A stretch of 64,000 nt of DNA from NCBI RefSeq assembly GCF_021917145.1, contig NC_061071.1, positions 3,677,689-3,741,688 of the forward strand, given 5' to 3'. The position numbers and the translations under genes were made by a program. This DNA comes from Hypomesus transpacificus. Its lineage: Eukaryota > Chordata > Actinopteri > Osmeriformes > Osmeridae. Of the stretch, positions 61,020-64,000 are shown piece after piece. Numbering within the stretch: position 1 is the first letter of the stretch; each line of letters begins with the position of its first letter. Below the pieces are notes generated by a model. The model worked only from the letters and a program-made list of their open reading frames with translations. It did no database searches and was not told the origin of the DNA.

Positions 61020-64000
61020 GCATGACCTACTGCCTGAACAATTCAGCACAGTGATGCTTTTCATCTATTGATGAGATTGGAATTTTGACAAAAGTGGCCT
61101 TTATAGTGATAAACTCTAAAGTAAGATATAATATGTGCTTCTTAATCATTTTGACCAGTTGATCACATTAAACAAATCCTCTCAGATCTAGGCAAATAGA
61201 GGGAAAAGGATAGGGATGGATTTGTGCCTTGTCTTTCTGCACCTGAACGCCTCTAAAAAAGAATAATTGGATATACTGTAGATAGAAGTAGTAAACAGTC
61301 ATCTTAACTTTGTAATTATCTGATATTTTGCTCAAATAGTCATAAATCTGGTCACTCTCGATGTAAGCATGGTGTACAGCATGGTCGGAATTTTTATAGA
61401 ATACGACATTCAATACTTTGATGTTTACAGCTTTTTTACATGTTGTGGCTGATGAAAATGTGGTTTTGATATAATATTAAATGAGATGTACGTGTTGACT
61501 TGGTTGTGTGATAGACCAGTATGTCAAACAATACAGATTTATTACATACACATTGACTGACTGATGCAGTAGTTGGAACAATTAGAAACCACAAAAATAC
61601 TATTCTTCTTCCAAATCCTTTTATTTAGAATTTAGCCCGTTTGTGAACATTATTCCATACATTTACTGCGATAACAAAATAGCAAGGTGGTATAGATACT
61701 TTCTGTATGTCGCAGAGGAAGAATGGATGGCAAAATAATACTACGTACGTATCCTCAAAATCATAGCATTCTTTAAAATATTGGCATTGACTAGTTTCAT
61801 TCTAAATATAAATACAAGACATCCATAAATATACCATGAAAGGTCTTTTGCAGACCCCAGCAGAGTGAGAGATATGAGGGTTCTGGCTGGAGTATTTGGA
61901 CGGTATAGTCCCTTGGTGAAAGTTAAGGCCTTTTTCGGAGAACTGTCATTGGCAACACAAAAGAAAGCTGAACCCTGAACATTAGTCAGAAACCAAAACC
62001 CAAATGCTTGGATTACAGTTAAAAAAAAGAAAAAAAGGGGAGGGGGGAGGCAAAGGGAAATCTGGAAGGAAAATGTGTTCAAATGAAGTAGAGAAGTACT
62101 CTATATTCCTATTGAGCGTTAACAGTGGTGTATGCTGTAGATCTAAAGGATGGGGGACCCCCTGAGGGGCAGTTCTATGGGCGGATGTGAAGCCCTCTAT
62201 GGCACTGCTTTAAAAAAGGGCATTACAAGAACATTTTTGATTCGATTGATTTGACGGTCTGGATGCAAGCAAGATAGAACTAGAATCCAGCAGGCATTTC
62301 ATCTACATTAGATATGATGACACCAATCCTCTTCTCTCTAATCTGCAACACCACAGACCATTGGGGTGGAAAGGCTCAAGCCCCCCTGCTCCCTTTGCCA
62401 AAGGGGGGCATTAGTCCAGGGATTCCACAGGGAAGAACACGACGTAAAAGACAGAGAGAAAAATCCAAGCTCAAATCGATCCAACCTTACGTATTGTAAG
62501 GTAGATTTTCTGTGTACATGTACAGCCTAAGTATCTGTGAGGTCAAAGGTCCTGTAGCGAGGCCTCTCTCTGAGCAGAATATTGCCCAGCACCCAGACAG
62601 TTAGGGGACTGTGAAACAAGTCTTGTACAAACAGGGACTTCAATATAATTCACCACTCCCTCAGCTGTTCTATACTATAGTGTATCAGTGTGCTGACCAC
62701 TGAAGACCTGTTAAGGAAGCAATTCTGTGTGTTCTATATCTGTACTGTCCCACTCATGTATTTAAGCATGGCTGAGAGACAGAGTTTCACTCATGCCATC
62801 AGTTTGTCGTGAACTGATTGTTTGATCCGGGTACTCGACTAGTAAAACCAGAATCAAATTCCTTTTCCGTTGTCGTTGACTACTTCCGGCCTGCCTCCTT
62901 CAGATAACCTTCCTATCACGTATGATGCTTCAAAGCGGATGTAAACTTCACAGTTATGCTGCACACAAACTCGTTTCAAATGACAAGACATCTGCAGTGT
63001 TTATTCAAGGGTTTAATACACTGAAGTATAGGGGTCTCTCTGATGTGATGTGCCCCTTGTCTGACCCTTCAATGTGTCACAAGTCACTCTCTCTCAATCC
63101 CAAACACAGTCACAGAGGGCTCTCGGGAAACGAAGCCATGAGGGTTTTCAGAGATAAAAAATCTTAAACTAAAAAAAGACGTGAGCTGTTTCGAAATGAA
63201 GCCGACTGTTTCCTTGACGTGACATGCATACATTTCAAATCCAGTCGGGAGAACGACCACTACTTTCCTGTCTAGTTATATTGCCTCTTTATCATGGTGC
63301 TTGTTTCGTAGACATGTCTGTACATGGCTATAATGTGTATGTACATTTCTACACAATGTAGCTTCATCAAGGTGGCGCACAACCGTTAGGACGTGCCAGA
63401 GAAAAAAATAAGAAAACATCACGTTTATAGATTCAAACACGCATCTTCGCTTGACGATCATCTACACACTCAGCTCTGTACATAATGGGTTAGGATCTCA
63501 GACGGGCATCAACAACCGTCTTGGATTAAAAGAGAACATCAGATAGTCCAGTTCTGGGACAACCTGCCTCCCCCCCCCCCCCCCAAGTCTCTTCATCCAC
63601 AATGACATGAGCTTCTACACAGAGGTTTGTGATAGTAAGGTCTGTGATGCAGTTGGAGTTGAAGTAATCTCTTTATAGCCACGGCAAAATATAAAACAAG
63701 ATACAGCGTGTGAAGGATGTTGGAGATGATGGAGGGTGATTGAATGAGCATTGGGAGTGGTGAACGGGCCCCCCCCCGGGGCACACGACAGAGGCTGCTG
63801 CTTGACAGAGACAGAGAGGAGCACACTGTTCCTCCTGCTGACGTAAGGTACTGATGGGAAGGCACCTGGATGAGAGGGTGGCAACACTGACACACAGCAG
63901 ACTCAGTCCTGCTTCCTCGGGGGGGGGGGAGGGGGGGGGTTCGTGTCCCAGACTTGAAGTGACGTCACCGTGGGTTGAAGAGGTCTGATGTGACCATGGA
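61020..64000. other. no coding sequence; likely 3' UTR of an unseen minus-strand gene
   Basis: A minus-strand AATAAA at 61620-61625 could end a gene transcribed from beyond the right edge. From there to 64000 no frame resembles a known protein on either strand. Poly-C and poly-G runs occur near 63571, 63770 and 63920. Human neighbours of METTL21C on 13q33 include TPP2 and FGF14, but nothing here identifies either. Confidence 0.35.

Overview
The window looks like nuclear DNA of a ray-finned (teleost) fish. Genes are split into short exons with GT-AG introns, long GA/TC and CA/GT microsatellites are frequent, decayed interspersed repeats carry the 'levelled' tail common in fish genomes (atttagcagatgcttttatcc), and the recognisable genes are vertebrate orthologues. 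I could not name the species. No retrovirus, LTR or capsid-bearing element was recognised. Several neighbours (miR-17-92, glypican-5, ephrin-B2, ERCC5, METTL21C/E) have human counterparts on chromosome 13q31-q33, so part of the window is an old conserved block. 

Region by region. (1) 1-9236, minus strand: the 5' end of a glypican-5 gene, with exon 1 and exon 2; the rest lies beyond the left edge. (2) 10.06-12.6 kb, minus strand: a complete canonical miR-17-92 polycistron (miR-17, 18a, 19a, 20a, 19b, 92a, in that order of transcription) with a plausible spliced host transcript. It sits about 1 kb upstream of gpc5, as in mammals. (3) 17.2-20.4 kb, minus strand: a complete five-exon ephrin-B2 gene. 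(4) 20.4-28.1 kb: gene-poor, with a Tc1/mariner remnant and a 46-bp minisatellite. (5) 28.2-43.5 kb: a compact run of small genes in alternating orientation: a chemoattractant-type GPCR (+), cenpq (-), mrpl16 (-), an intronless Arb2-domain gene (+), txnl4b (-), trmt10c (+) and blzf1 (-). Three divergent gene pairs here have short (about 0.3-0.6 kb) shared 5' regions and several pairs end tail to tail. (6) 43.8-50.6 kb (+): a complete 15-exon ercc5 (XPG) with two minor-spliceosome introns, one of AT-AC type. (7) 51.5-60.7 kb (+): two METTL21-family lysine methyltransferase genes, a single-domain one (METTL21E-like) and a double-headed one in which two complete methyltransferase domains are spliced into one frame through a long acidic linker (METTL21C-like). 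(8) 60.7-64 kb: no coding sequence found; a minus-strand polyadenylation signal near 61.62 kb suggests the 3' UTR of a gene beyond the right edge. 

The genes do not form one pathway. Themes are mitochondrial gene expression (mrpl16, trmt10c), nuclear processes (ercc5, cenpq, txnl4b), Golgi structure (blzf1), cell-surface signalling (gpc5, efnb2, the GPCR) and protein-lysine methylation. The points most worth a second look are the intact miR-17-92 cluster with its host exon, the fused double methyltransferase, the AT-AC intron of ercc5, the Arb2 paralogue lacking its presumed nucleophile, and the extended C-terminus of TRMT10C. All splice sites were placed by eye from consensus, reading phase and protein similarity.
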